Below are positions 38,501 to 50,876 of a stretch of 64,000 bases of DNA, piece by piece. The notes beneath the pieces are model-generated. The model saw nothing but the letters and a program-made list of their open reading frames with translations, was not told where the DNA came from and ran no database searches. Source of the stretch: Neurospora crassa OR74A. Taxonomy: Eukaryota; Ascomycota; Sordariomycetes; Sordariales; Sordariaceae. How positions within the stretch are numbered: the first letter of the stretch is position 1; each line of letters starts with the position of its first letter. Both the position numbers and the translations under genes were made by a program. Location: positions 1 through 64,000 of the forward strand of contig NW_011929460.1 in NCBI RefSeq assembly GCF_000182925.2, read 5' to 3'.

Positions 38501-38856
38501 AAAGGAACTACTTATTTAAATAATTAGTTTTTGTAGTTATTCGACCGGGTAGTACTGTAACGCTACTATTTACTAGATAATAGCTAAACGTTTTTAAATT
38601 AAAATCTATATTAGAATACGATAATACTTCTAATATATTATAGATATATAAGAATAAGCTCCGGCCTCGTATTTTAATAAGCGATTCCTCTATTGGCTTT
38701 GAAGTAGCTAATAGTAATTTGCGTATTGTAATTTTAATACGCGCTAGATTAAATCCTTTATAAATAATTTAAATATACGAAAGGGTCCTATAAATAGTAG
38801 AATAATTTTATTATTACAATTTACTAAGGGTAAGCCTTCCTTCGCCTAAATTTCCT
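35518..38856 (+). rRNA. 28S rRNA copy, unit 5 (RIP-degraded, likely pseudogene)
   Basis: 3339 bases. 5' end TTAACCTCGGATTAAATAGG, where mostly G-to-A changes occur. Sarcin-ricin loop (38495-38510) AGTATAAAAGGAACTA. Same length and no internal indel against its neighbours. Confidence 0.95.
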
Positions 38857-38904
38857 AGTAGAAGGGTCCGTTTAATAAATAGGTATTTATTAGGGGGTCC
38901 CTTT
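38854..38904 (+). promoter_or_regulatory. 3' ETS stem-loop and palindrome, unit 5
   Basis: CCTAGTA against TATTAGG (one G-T pair), then GGGGGTCCCTTT, where the C side of the palindrome has decayed. Confidence 0.4.
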
Positions 38905-39806
38905 GAAATTTAATTACTAAAATCTAAAAGGGTGAAAGCGCTTTATTAGAAGGAAAGTATAGGGTAAGTAGGGATAGGAAGGGGATTTAGTTAAATTTAA
39001 TATCTCCTAAGTTTGGACGATATTACCTTAGGGGTGCGGGCGGGTTGAATATAAAGGGTTTACTATATTAGTAGTTAATTTATAGAAAGTTTAATAGTTA
39101 TATATAGTATATATTTAGGGAAGTGTCGATTAGCGTAGTATATATAGGTACGGCCAGGCCGGGCCTTTATAAATTTTGGTAATTATAATAAATAGAGTAA
39201 GTAAAAGCAACCGACCGAGTAACGGCGGGGTAGGAGTAACCGGGTAGGCGAGTAATTTTTAAATAAATTTATAATTCTAGATAAGTAAATGTATTTACGA
39301 CTAGGTTAGGTACGGCGTTAAATAAGTAAATATATTCGAATTATATAAAGTAGTATAGAGAAGAGAGGGTAGGTAAGTACGTTTGGGTGGGTTAGGTATA
39401 TAGGGTAAGTAAGTGCATTTAAATATAGAATTTTTATATAAATAGTAATTGTATTAGGAAGGTAAGGGCGAGGGTTTATATAGGGTAGGTAAGAAGGACC
39501 GAAAGGTTTAGGGGGGCTAAGGGGTTGTTTTTTAGCTCCTATTAGGAGGGGCTTATTAAAAGAAAGGGTAGGGTAATAGTAGGAGGGGGTAAATAAATAA
39601 AGAAGCTATGTAGTTGAATAAAGGTATTTATAATTTTTTTATTAAAAAATATAATAGGGTAAGTAAGAAAAGATTATATAGGATTGTATTTTTATATAAA
39701 GTAAAGGTATAAAGGGGGAAACTATCTTTTTAATTTCTAGGTAGGCGAGGCGGTAGGTAGGCTATTTAAGCTAGAAATAGTTTAGTCTTTAGGGGGGGAG
39801 CGAAAA

Positions 39807-40155
39807 TTTCTTTCTTCTTTTTCTTTTCCTTTTTTATTTATTTATTTTTTTTCTTTCTTCTTTTTCTCCTCCCTCTTTCTTCTTCCTACTTTTATCCTCT
39901 TTATTACTCTTCCTCCTCCCTTTCCTTTCCTCTCCGTCTTCCTTCGTTTTAGTCCTTTTTTTCTTTTCTCTTCCTTTTTCTTTTTTCTTTTTAACTTTTA
40001 ACCTCTTTTTAGGGCTTTCCTCTCTTAATATTTCTTTCCTTATACCTCCAAACCCCCTTCCGTTCCCTTCTTTTATATTATATTTATATAAGGATAAAAA
40101 AGTAATATAATTAATATATAAATAAAATAAAGAAGGTTCTTATTCTTCTTTTCTT

Positions 40156-40203
<48 letters not shown>
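39807..40203. repeat. Pyrimidine tract ending in T46, unit 5 IGS
   Basis: T run at 40158-40203, preceded by TTCTTTA as in unit 1. Confidence 0.85.
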
Positions 40204-40206
<3 letters not shown>

Positions 40207-40913
40207 TATATTTTTCTTACTTTCCTTCTACCTTTTTACTTTTATAATATCTTGCCCCCTTAGTAAGCTTCTTCCTTTCTTTTTCTTTTTATTCTTCTTT
40301 TCATCCTTTTATTCTACTTCTAAATCTTTATTAAGTAAGGGCGTTTATAAAGTAAATAAATACTTTTAGAGTAGTAGGAGCTGGATTATAATAAGGGTAG
40401 AGGTTTTTTTTATAAATATAGGAAGAAGAAGGTATTCGGAGGCGATTAAGTTAATTAATTAGAATTTATATAGTCTTGAATGAATTATTAGGGAAGGGTA
40501 GGTAAATAATTGATAGTAGGAAAGAAGAAAAAGAAGAAAAAAAGAAAAAAAAAAAAGAAATTTTGAAAGTAGTAGAAGAAGAAGGGTAGTAGAATTTAGG
40601 GGGTATAAATAGTTAGTAGAGTAAGTAGGGTATTAGGTAGTTTTAGTTGTATAGGTAGGGAGGATATATTGAAGTTAATATATTAATAAAGAAGGTTAAA
40701 TTAATAAATATAAAAAGAAAAAGATAAGAGTAATATAAATATTTTTAGTATAGTTATAAAATATTATAAATTATATTAGGGAAGATAAAAAGTAGTTAAT
40801 TTTTTACTTAGTAGAAACGTAATTTGAGTAGACGCTATAGGGTAGGTACATTTACTTTATATAAGAAAGGCGTAGTTGAGGTTAAAAAGGTAAAAGAGGA
40901 AAAGGTAGTAAAG

Positions 40914-41183
40914 GGTAGTATTTATTGAGTATAGGGTAGGTAAGAACGATTGGGTAGGTAAGGAAGGCGTAATCGACCTTTAGAAGCCGAAATTTTAAAA
41001 AGGAAAATTGTAAGTAGGTAGTATTTATTAAGTATAGGGTAAGTAAGAATTATAGGGTAGGTACAATAGGCCTATATAAAAAAGGTAAGATTAAAATTAA
41101 AAAGAAAAAAGTAATAGATAGGTAATACCTATTAAGTGTAGGGTAGGTAGGAATAATTAGGTAAGTAAAGAAGGTATAATTAA
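40914..41183. repeat. About 103-base tandem repeat, unit 5 IGS
   Basis: Copies near 40914, 41017 and 41120; the first keeps ACGATTGGGTAGGTAAGG and the third GTGTAGGGTAGGTAGG. Confidence 0.6.
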
Positions 41184-41371
41184 TTTAATAAGGAAAGTAT
41201 AGTCTTTATAAATTTGGAACGAGATTCTTAAGAAGGTACAACCTAATTGGGTAGTTAGGTAGCTATAAATTAATTTTTAAAATTTCTTATACTAAGGAAT
41301 TTCGTAGGAATTAAAAAATTGCGGTTTAGACTATTGGGCCGTACTGTCCTTAGATTCGAGGTTAGAGGATA

Positions 41372-41454
41372 TATAAAAAGGAGTAGCGGAGAGTAATAGG
41401 AAAGAGCGAATAGTAAAATTATTTGGTTGTCCCTACCTCTAACTCCTTTTTATA
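41372..41454. promoter_or_regulatory. Inverted repeat, possible Pol I promoter region, unit 5
   Basis: Arms TATAAAAAGGAGT and ACTCCTTTTTATA pair over all 13 positions even though both arms differ from unit 1 at two sites: paired changes in a RIP background. Confidence 0.42.
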
Positions 41455-42049
41455 GGTATAAGTAAGGATATATAGGGCCTACTCTATTTAGAAGCCTTCT
41501 ACGGGAGGGTTATTCTAGTTTATAATTTAGGTACTTTCTTATAGTAACTTATAAAGGAAATTAAATTCTAATTTATAGAGTATTATTATTATATAGTTTC
41601 CTATAATTTACTAGGGAGTTAATATTAATAGTATAAACTATTTTAGTACTATTTTAGTAAGGGTTCTACTTTTACTGGGTAGTATTTAAGAAGATCCTAT
41701 AAGTATTAGGGAGTACCCTATAAGCGCTAAAGGGTAAGCTTTATAAATAATTAATTATTAATTAAATTTATTTATAAGCCGCCGGGGGTACTAACTAATT
41801 AAGGAAGCCTTTAAATAGAATTTTCTATATTAAGCTTCCTTTTAGAATATATAAGCGGTATACGAAAAGTATTTTATACTTTCCTATCCTCTTACCGATT
41901 ATATTTTAAGGAATTTAGGAGGGGAAAATAAATATATATTTTAAAGTAAGTTCGGCCTTGCTGTACGAACTTCGGACCGCCTACTTTTATAACTTTATAA
42001 ATTTTTCCGCTCGCTTACGAACGGTTAGCCTTTCTAAGCGTATAATAGT

Positions 42050-43845
42050 TATTTGGTTAATTCTACTAATAGTTATATATTTATTTTAAAAATTAAATTA
42101 TATATATTTAAATTTAAGTAATTAAACCGCAAAACTACAAATAGCTTATTAAATTAATTATAATTTATTTAATAGTACTTTACTATATAGATAACTATAG
42201 TAATTCTAGAGCTAATATATGCTAAAAACCCCGACTTCGGAAGGGGTGTATTTATTAAATTAAAAACCAATACCCTTCGGGGCTAACTAGTAATTTATAA
42301 TAATTTTTCGAATCGTATAGCCTTATATTAGTAATAGTTTATTTAAATTTCTACCTTATTAATTTTCGACGGCTAGGTCTTAGCCAATTATAGTAATAAT
42401 AGGTAACGGAGGGTTAGGGCTCAACCCCGGAGAAGGAGTTTGAAAAATAGTTATTATATTTAAGGAAGGTAGTAGGCGTATAAATTACCTAATTCCGATA
42501 TAGGGAGGTAGTAATAATAAATATTAATATAAAGCTCTTTTAAGTCTTATAATTAAAATAAATATAATTTAAATCCCTTAACGAAGAATAATTAGAGGGC
42601 AAGTCTAGTGCCAGCAGCTACAGTAATTCCAATTCCAATAGCATATATTAAAATTATTAAAGTTAAAAAACTCGTAATTAAACCTTAGGCTCGGCCCGTC
42701 AGTCCGCCTCACCGCATATATTAATTAGGTTGGGCCTTTTTTCCTAGAGAATTATATACCCTTTACTAAATATATTAGGGAACTAGGACTTTTACTATAA
42801 ATAAATTAGATTGCTTAAAGAAGGCCTATATTCGAATATACTAATATAGAATAATAGAATAGAACGTATAGTTCTATTTTATTAATTTCTAGGACCGTTA
42901 TAATAATTAATAGGGATAATCGGGGGTATTAATATTTAATTATTAAAGGTAAAATTCTTAAATTTATTAAAGACTAACTATTGCAAAAGTATTTACTAAG
43001 GATATTTTTATTAATTAGGAACGAAAATTAGGGGATCGAAGACGATTAGATACCATTATAATCTTAACTATAAACTATACCAATTAGAGATCGGATAGTA
43101 TTATTTTTTAACCCGTTCGGCACCTTACAATAAATCAAAATATTTAGGCTCCTAGGGGAATATAATTGCAAAACTAAAACTTAAAGAAATTAATAGAAGG
43201 GTACTACTAAGGGTAGAGCCTACGGCTTAATTTGACTTAATATAGGGAAACTTACTAAATCCAAATATAATAAGGATTAATAAATTAAAAGCTCTTTCTT
43301 AATTTCGTAGGTAATAATATATAGCCGTTCTTAATTAATAGAATAATTTATCTACTTAATTACAATAACGAATAAAACCTTAACCTATTAAATAACTTAT
43401 ATTACTTTAATAGTACGCTAGCTTCTTAAAGGGACTATCGGTTTAAACCGATAGAAGTTTAAAGTAATAATAAATCTATAATACCCTTAAATATTCTAAG
43501 CCGTACATATACTATACTAATATAACCAGCGAATACTCCCTTAGCCGGAAGGTCCGGGTAATTTTATTAAATTATATTATATTAGGGATAGAATATTATA
43601 ATTATTACTCTTTAATAAAGAATCCCTAATAAGCGCAAATTATTAACTTATATTAATTACGTCCCTACCCTTTATATACACCACCTATTACTATTACCAA
43701 TTAAATAGCTTAATAAAGCTTCCGGATTAGCTTAAGGAGGTTAGTAATAATTACCTAAGGCCGGAAAGCTATCTAAATTCAGTTATTTAGAGGAAGTAAA
43801 AATCGTAATAAAGTTTCCGTTAGTAAATTAGTAGAAGGATTATTA
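42050..43845 (+). rRNA. 18S rRNA copy, unit 5 (strand-biased RIP, likely pseudogene)
   Basis: 1796 bases, TATTTGGTTAATTCT to GGATTATTA. The 530 loop (42608-42626) is GTGCCAGCAGCTACAGTAA: CA sites are intact while G residues have become A. Over about 90 bases from 42601 I count 13 G-to-A and 2 C-to-T against the conserved fungal sequence. The decoding region, ACACCACCTATTACTAT, also keeps CACC. So one strand was mutated here, unlike the mixed pattern of other copies. Confidence 0.96.
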
Positions 43846-44036
43846 TAGAATTATAAAACTCCTATAAACTATCGCGAATCTTACTTATATAGTTGCTTCG
43901 GCGCTAGCGGTCCGGAAAGGCCTTCGGGCCCTCCCGGATCCTCAAGTCTCCCGTTCGCAGGAAGCTGCCCGCCGGAGTACCAAAATTAAATTTTTAATAT
44001 TTTATATCTCTTTAAATAAATTTTTAAATAAATTAA
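43846..44036 (+). other. ITS1, unit 5
   Basis: 191 bases. Contains TGCTTCGGCGCTAGCGGTCC, the best preserved 5' part of ITS1 in the array, then GGCCTTCGGGCCCTCCCGG. Confidence 0.9.
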
Positions 44037-44194
44037 AACTTTTAATAATAAATCTCTTAATTCTAGTATCAATAAAGAACGTAGCGAAATATAATAAATA
44101 ATATAAATTATAGAATTTAGTAAATTATTAAATCTTTAAACGTATATTATATTTATTAATATTCTAGTAAGTATGCCTATTCGAGTGTTATTTT
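44037..44194 (+). rRNA. 5.8S rRNA copy, unit 5 (RIP-degraded)
   Basis: 158 bases. Reads AATAAAGAACGTAGCGAAAT and TATGCCTATTCGAGTGTTAT at its 3' end (conserved CATGCCTGTTCGAGCGTCAT). Confidence 0.95.
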
Positions 44195-44344
44195 AATTAT
44201 TAAGTTCTACTTACGTTGGGGATCCGCGGCTATCTATAGTCCTTTAAAATTAGTAGCGGGCTTGCTAATTATACTAAATATAGTAATTTTATATTATTAT
44301 AGTCGTACGGCGGGTTTTTACTATAAAACCCCCTATTTCTAAAA
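44195..44344 (+). other. ITS2 between units 5 and 6
   Basis: 150 bases. Retains TTGGGGATCCGCGGCTATC and AGTCGTACGGCGGG, which shows that the telomere junction sequence CGTGCGGCGGG is ordinary ITS2 before mutation. Confidence 0.9.
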
Positions 44345-47300
44345 TTAACCTCGGATTAAATAAAAATATTCGCTGAACTTAAATATATTAATAAGTAGAG
44401 GAAAAGAAACTAATAAGGATTGCCCTAATAATAGTAAATAAAGCGGCAATAGTTTAAATTTGAAATTTGGCTTTGGCCCGAATTGTAATTTGTAGAGGAA
44501 GCTTTTAGTGAGGCACTTTTTGAGTCCCTTAGAATAAGGCGCTATAGAGGGTGAGAGCCCCGTATAATCGGATGTTAATCTAATATAAAACTCCTTCAAC
44601 GAATCGAATAATTTAAGAATATTATTTAAAATAGGAGGTAAATTTCTTCTAAAGCTAAATACCGGTTAAAAATTAATAGTATATAAATAGAGTAATTGAA
44701 AGATAAAAAGTACTTTGAAAAGAAGGTTAAATAGTATATGAAATTATTGAAAGGGAAGTATTTATAATTAGATTTGTACTATTCCGATTATTTAGTATTC
44801 TTACTAATATATTTAGGATAGTTTAAACTAATATTAATTTTAGTAGGGGGATAAAGGTCCGGAGAATATAGCTCCTCCGGGAGTATTATAGCCCTAGGCG
44901 TAATACCCTCGCTAGGACCGAAGTTTGTGTATTTATAAGGATACTAGTATAATAATTATTAACAACCTATTTTAAAATACGGATTAAAAAATTAAAGTTT
45001 TATACGAATATTTAGGTATAAAACCTATATATATAATAAAAATGAACGTAGGTGAGAGCTTCGGTATATTATCGACCGATTTTAATATATTTGGATAGAT
45101 TTAAGTAAGAGCGTTAAATTTTAAACCTGAAAGATAGTAAATTATATTTGGATAGGGTGAAGCTAGAGGAAATTCTAGTAGAGGCTCATAGTAATTCTAA
45201 TATATAAATCGATTATTAAATTTAAATATAGGGGCGAAAGATTAATTAAACCATTTAGTAACTAATTACCGCCGAAGTTTCCCTTAGGATAGTAATATTA
45301 TTCTTTAATTTTATAAAGTAAAGCGAATAATTAGGGATTCGGGGGCACTTTTTAGCCTTTATCTATTCTTAAACTTTAAATATATAAGAAACCCTTATTA
45401 TTTAATTAAATATAGGTATTCGAATATACTAATACTAGTAGGCTATTTTTAGTAAGTAGAATTAGTAATACGGGATAAACCGAACGCGGGGTTAAAGTAC
45501 TGGAGTAGATATTTATTAAATACTATAAAAGGTGTTAGTATATTTTAATAGTAGGATAGTAGCTATAGAAGTTGGAATTTATTAAGGATTATATAATAAT
45601 TTACTTACTGAATATATTAGCCTTGAAAATGGATAGCGTTTAAGTATCCCACCTATACCCTACCCTTAGGGTAGAAATAATACCCTAAGGAGTAGGCGGC
45701 CGTAGAAGTTAATAACGAAGTTTAGGGCGTAAGCCCGGGTTGAACGGCTTCTAATACAAATTTTAATAGTAGTAATAAATATTTTAATAAGAATTTAAAG
45801 GACCGAAGTAGGGAAAGGTTCTATATAAATAGCGGTTGGATATAAGTTAGTCGATTTTAAATTATAAGGAAGTTCCATTTTAAAGGGGCACTTATACTCC
45901 GTATAGCGAAAGGGAAGCCGGTTAATATTCCGGCACTTAAATATAAATTTTATACAATAATATAATTGAATATAGAGATAACAGCGAAGGCCCCGGGTAG
46001 AGTTCTCTTTTCTTTTTAATAGTTTATTACCCTAAAAATAATTTATTTGGAGATAAGGTTTAATAGTTAGAAGAGTCCGATACTTCTATTAGGTCCGGTA
46101 TATTCTTAATATCCCTTAAAAATCTGTGGGAGGAAATAATTCTTATGTTAAATTATATTTATAATTGTAATAGGTCTTTAAGGTGAATAGCCTCTAATTA
46201 ATAGAATAATATAAATAAGGGAAATTGGTAAAATAGATCCGTAATTTCGGGAAAAGGATTAATTCTAAGGGTTAGGTACGTTAGGCTTTAGGCAAACGCC
46301 CTAGAAATAAATTACTACTAGCCGGGCAACTGGCCGGCGGCTTTTAGTATCTAAGTATAGAAGCCCTTAATAAACTTCGGTCGTCCGGCGTATATTTAAT
46401 AACTAATTTAAAATTAGTACGGATAAGGGGAATCTAATTATCTAATTAAAATATAGTATTACAATGGCTAGAAAGTGGTATTAACGTAATATAATTTCTG
46501 CCTAGTACTCTGAATATTAAAGTAAAGAAATTTAACTAAGCGTAGGTAAATAGCGGGAATAATTATAATTCTCTTAAAGTAATTAAATACTTCGTTATTT
46601 AATTAGTAATATATATAAATAGATTAATAAGATTCCTATTATTCCTATTTACTATTTAGCGAAACTATAACTAAGGGAATAGGCTTAGTAAAATTAGCGG
46701 GGAAAGAAGATCCTATTAAATTTAATTTTAATTTAATATTATAAAAAGATATAGGAAGTATAGAATAGGTAGGAGCTTCAGTACTAATAAAATACTACTA
46801 TTCCTATTATTTTTTTATTTATTTAATTAAGCAGGGCTGGATTTTCATCTAACTTCTAATTTTAAAATCTTTTATAGGCTAACCTAAGTTAAAAATATTA
46901 TTAGGTAAGGAGTTTGGTTAGGGTAGTACATTTATTAAACTATAATATAAGTATCTTAAGGGGGGCTTATAGAGAATAGAAATCTCTAATAGAATAAAAG
47001 GGTAAAAGTCCCTTTAATTTTAATTTTCAATATAAATACAAACTATAAAAGTATAGCCTATCGATCCTTTAGTCCCTCGAAATTTAAGACTAGAGGTACT
47101 AAAAAAGTTACTATAGGAATAATTAGCTTATAGTAGCTAAATGTTTATAGCAACGTTGCTTTTTAATCCTTTAATATCGGCTCTTCCTATTATATTAAAA
47201 TAGAATTTAGTAAGTATTAAATTATTTACCTACTAATAAAGAACGTAAATTAAGTTTAGACTATTATAAAATAGGTTAGTTTTACCCTACTAATAATTTT

Positions 47301-47683
47301 ATTATAATAATAATTAAATTTAATATAAAAGGAACTACTTATTTAAATAATTAGTTTTTATAATTATCCGACCGGGCAATATTATAACGCTACTATCTAT
47401 TAAATAATAGTTAAACGCTTTTAAATTAGAATCTATATTAGAATATAATAATACCTCTAATATATTATAGACGTATAAGAATAGGCTCCGGCCTCGTATT
47501 TTAATAAGCGATTCCTCTATTAACCTTAAAGTGGTTAGTGGTAATTCGCGTATTGTAATTTTAATACGCGCTAGATCAAATTCTTTATAAACGATTTAAA
47601 TGTACAAAAGGGTCTTATAAATAGTAAAATAACTTTATTATTATAATCTATTAAAGGTAAGCCCTCCTTCGTTTAAATTTCCT
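44345..47683 (+). rRNA. 28S rRNA copy, unit 6 (RIP-degraded, likely pseudogene)
   Basis: 3339 bases, starting TTAACCTCGGATTAAATAAA. Sarcin-ricin loop (47322-47337) AATATAAAAGGAACTA, where even the first G of the motif is lost. A minus-strand reading frame at 44345-44599 is the complement of the 28S 5' domain and not a gene. Confidence 0.95.
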
Positions 47684-47731
47684 AATAGAAGGGTCCGCCT
47701 AATAAGTAAATATTTATTGGGGGGTCCCCCT
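47681..47731 (+). promoter_or_regulatory. 3' ETS stem-loop and palindrome, unit 6
   Basis: CCTAATA against TATTGGG, followed by a complete GGGGGGTCCCCCC. Confidence 0.4.
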
Positions 47732-48633
47732 AAGATTTAGTTGCTAGAGCCCGAAAGGGCGAAAGCACTTTACTAGAGGGAAAATATAGGGTAAGTAGGG
47801 ATAGGAAGGGAATTTAATTAAATTTAGTATTTCCCGGATTTAAATAACGTTACCCTAAGGGTGTAAGTAGGCTAGGTATAAAGGGTTTACTATACTAATA
47901 GCTAGCCTATAAAAGGCTCGGTAACTATATATAATATATACTTAAGGAAGTATTAATTAGTATAGTATATATAGGTATAGCTAGGCCGGGCCTTTATAAA
48001 TCTTAGTAATTATAGTAGGTAGGGTAAGTAAGAATAACCAATTAAGCGGCGGCGGGGTAGGAGCAACCGGGTAGGCGAGCAATTTTTAAACAAACTTATA
48101 ATTTTAAATAAATAAATATATTTGTAACTAGGTTGGGTATAGCGCTAGGTAGGTAAATATATTCGAATTGTATAAAATAGTATAAAGAAGAGAGGGTAGG
48201 TAAATATATCCGGGCGGGTTAGGTATATAGGGTAAATAAGCGCATTTAAGTATAGAATTTTTATATAAATAGTAATTATATTAGGAAAGTAAAAGCGAAG
48301 GCTTATATAGGGTAGGTAAGAAGGACTAAGAGGTTTGGGGGGGCTAAAGGATTACTTTCTAATTCTTACTAGGAGGGGCTTATTAAAGGAAAGGGTAGGG
48401 TAGTAGTAGGAGGGGGTAGGTAAATAAAGAAGCTATATAATTAAATAAAGGTATTTATAGTCTTTTTATTAAAAGATGTAATAAGGTAGGTAGGAAAAGG
48501 TTATACGGGATTGTATTTTTATATAAGGTAAAAGTATAAAGGGGGAGGCTATCTTTTTAATTTTTAGGTAGGCGAGGCGGTAGGTAGGCTACTTAGGCTA
48601 GGAATAGTTTAATTTTTAGGGGGGGAGCGAAAA

Positions 48634-48980
48634 TTTCTTTCTTCTTTTTCTTTTCCTTTTTTATTTATTTATTTTTTTTCTTTCTTCTTTTTCTCCTCCC
48701 TCTTTCTTCTTCCTACTTTTATCCTCTTTATTACTCTTCCTCCTCCCTTTCCTTTCCTCTCCATCTTCCTTCGTTTTAGTCCTTTTTTTCTTTTCTCTTC
48801 CTTTTTCTTTTTTCTTTTTAACTTTTAACCTCTTTTTAAAGCTTTCCTCTCTTAATATTTCTTTCCTTATACCTCCAAACCCCCCTCCGTTCCCTTCTTT
48901 TATATTATATTTATATAAGGATAAAAAAGTAATATAATTAATATATAAATAAAATAAAGAAGGTTCTTATTCTTCTTTTC

Positions 48981-49030
<50 letters not shown>
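48634..49030. repeat. Pyrimidine tract ending in T45, unit 6 IGS
   Basis: T run at 48986-49030, preceded by TTATA rather than TTTA or TTTG. Confidence 0.85.
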
Positions 49031-49033
<3 letters not shown>

Positions 49034-49740
49034 TATATTTTTCTTACTTTCCTTCTACCTTTTTACTTTTATAATATCTTACCCCCTTAATAAGCTTCTT
49101 CCTTTCTTTTTCTTTTTATTCTTCTTTTCATCCTCTTATTCTACCTCCAAATCTTTATTAAGTAAGGGCGTTTATAAAGTAAATAAATACTTTTAGAATA
49201 GTAGGAGCCGGATTATAATAAGGGTAGAGGTTTTTTTTATAAATATAGGAAGAAGAAGGTATTTGGAAGCGACTAAATCGATCAATTAGAACCTATACGG
49301 TTTTAAATAAATTATTAGGGAAGGGTAGGTAAATAATTAATAGTAGGAAAGAAGAAAAAGAAGAAAAAAAGAAAAAAAAAAAAGAAATTTTAAAAATAGT
49401 AGAAGAAGAAGGGTAGTAGAATTTAGGGGGTATAAATAATTAGTAGAGTAGGTAGGGTGTTAGGTAGCTTTAATTATATAGGTAGGGAGGATATATTGAG
49501 GTTAGTATATTAATAAAGAAGGTTGAATTAGTAAATATAAAAAAAAAAAAATAAGAGTAATATAAATACTTTTAGTATAGTTATAAGATATTGTAAATTA
49601 TATTAAGGAAGATAAAAAGTAGTTAGTTTTTTATTTAGTAGAAATGTAATTTAAGTAGATGCTATAGGGTAGGTATATTTATTTTATATAAGAAAGGTAT
49701 AGCTGAGGTTAAAAAAGTAGAAGAGGGAAAGGTAATAAAG

Positions 49741-50010
49741 GGTAGTATTTACCGAATATAGGGTAAGTAAAAATAACCGGGTAAGTAAGGAAGGCGTAAT
49801 TGACCTTTGGAAGCCGAAGTTTTAAAAAGGAAAATTGTAAGTAAGTAGCGCTTATTAAGTATAGGGTAGGTAAGAACTATAAGGTAGGTACGACGGGCCT
49901 ATATAAGAAAGGTAAGATTAAAATTAAAAAGAAAAAAGTAGTAGGCGGGTAGTACCTACTAAGTGTAGGGTAGGTAGGAATAACTGGGTAGGTAAGGAAG
50001 GTACAACTAA
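49741..50010. repeat. About 103-base tandem repeat, unit 6 IGS
   Basis: Copies near 49741, 49844 and 49947. GGGTAGTA opens the first and third, and AACCGGGTAAGTAAGG and AACTGGGTAGGTAAGG follow. Confidence 0.6.
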
Positions 50011-50198
50011 TTTAATAAGGAAGGTATAGTTTTTATAAATTTAGAATAAGATTCTTAAAAAGGTATAACCTAATTAGGTAGCTAGGTAGTTATAAATTGA
50101 TTTTTAAAATTTCTTATACTAGGGAATTTCGTAGGAATTAAAAAGTTGCGGCTTAGACCGTCGGACTATATTGTCCCTAAATTTAAGGTTGGAGGGTA

Positions 50199-50281
50199 TA
50201 TAAAAAGGAGCGGCGGAGAATAATAGGAAAGAATAAGTAGTAAAACTATTTAATCGTCCTTACCTCTAATTCCCTTTTATA
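50199..50281. promoter_or_regulatory. Inverted repeat, possible Pol I promoter region, unit 6
   Basis: Arms TATAAAAAGGAGC and ATTCCCTTTTATA. The stem-position-6 change is again present in both arms, but positions 8, 12 and 13 no longer pair cleanly. Confidence 0.35.
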
Positions 50282-50876
50282 AGTATAAGTAAAGATATAT
50301 AGGGCCTACTCTACTTAGAAGCCTTCTATAGGAGGGCTGCTCTAACTTATAATTTAAGTACCTTCCTATAGTAATTTATAAAGGAAATTAAATTCTAATT
50401 TATAGAGCGTTATTATTATATAGCTCCCTACGGTCTACCGGAGAATTAATATTAATAATACGAATTACCTTAGTACTATTCTAATAAAGGCTCTACTTCT
50501 ATTGGGTAATATTTAAGAAGATCCTATAAGCGTTAGGGAATACCCTATAAACGCTAAGGGGTAGGCTCTATAAATAATTAACTATTAGTTAAATTTATTT
50601 ATAAACTGCCGAGGGTACTAGCTAATTAAAAAAACCTTCGGGTAGAACCTTCTATATTAAGCCTCCTCTTAGAATATATAAATGGTATATAAAAAGCGTT
50701 TTATATTCTCCTATCCTCCTACCGACTATATTTTAAAGAATTTAGGAGGGGAAAGTAAATACGTATTTCGAAGTAAGTTTAGCTCTATTATATAAATTTC
50801 GGACCGCCTACCTTTATAACTTTATAAATTCTTCTATTCGTTTACAAACGGTTAGCCTTTCTAAGTATATAATAAT

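Larger units (their letters stand above)
38857..42049. other. IGS with 3' and 5' ETS, unit 5
   Basis: 3193 bases with T46. Same elements in the same order. The stretch 39180-39500 again has spaced GGGTAGGTAAG words. No gene seen. Confidence 0.85.
47684..50876. other. IGS with 3' and 5' ETS, unit 6
   Basis: 3193 bases with T45; the one extra base lies just before the T run (CTTATAT where others have CTTTAT or CTTTGT). No gene seen. Confidence 0.85.

Noticed and set aside
44345-44599. Minus-strand 84-codon frame
   Set aside because: Antisense to the first bases of the unit 6 28S.
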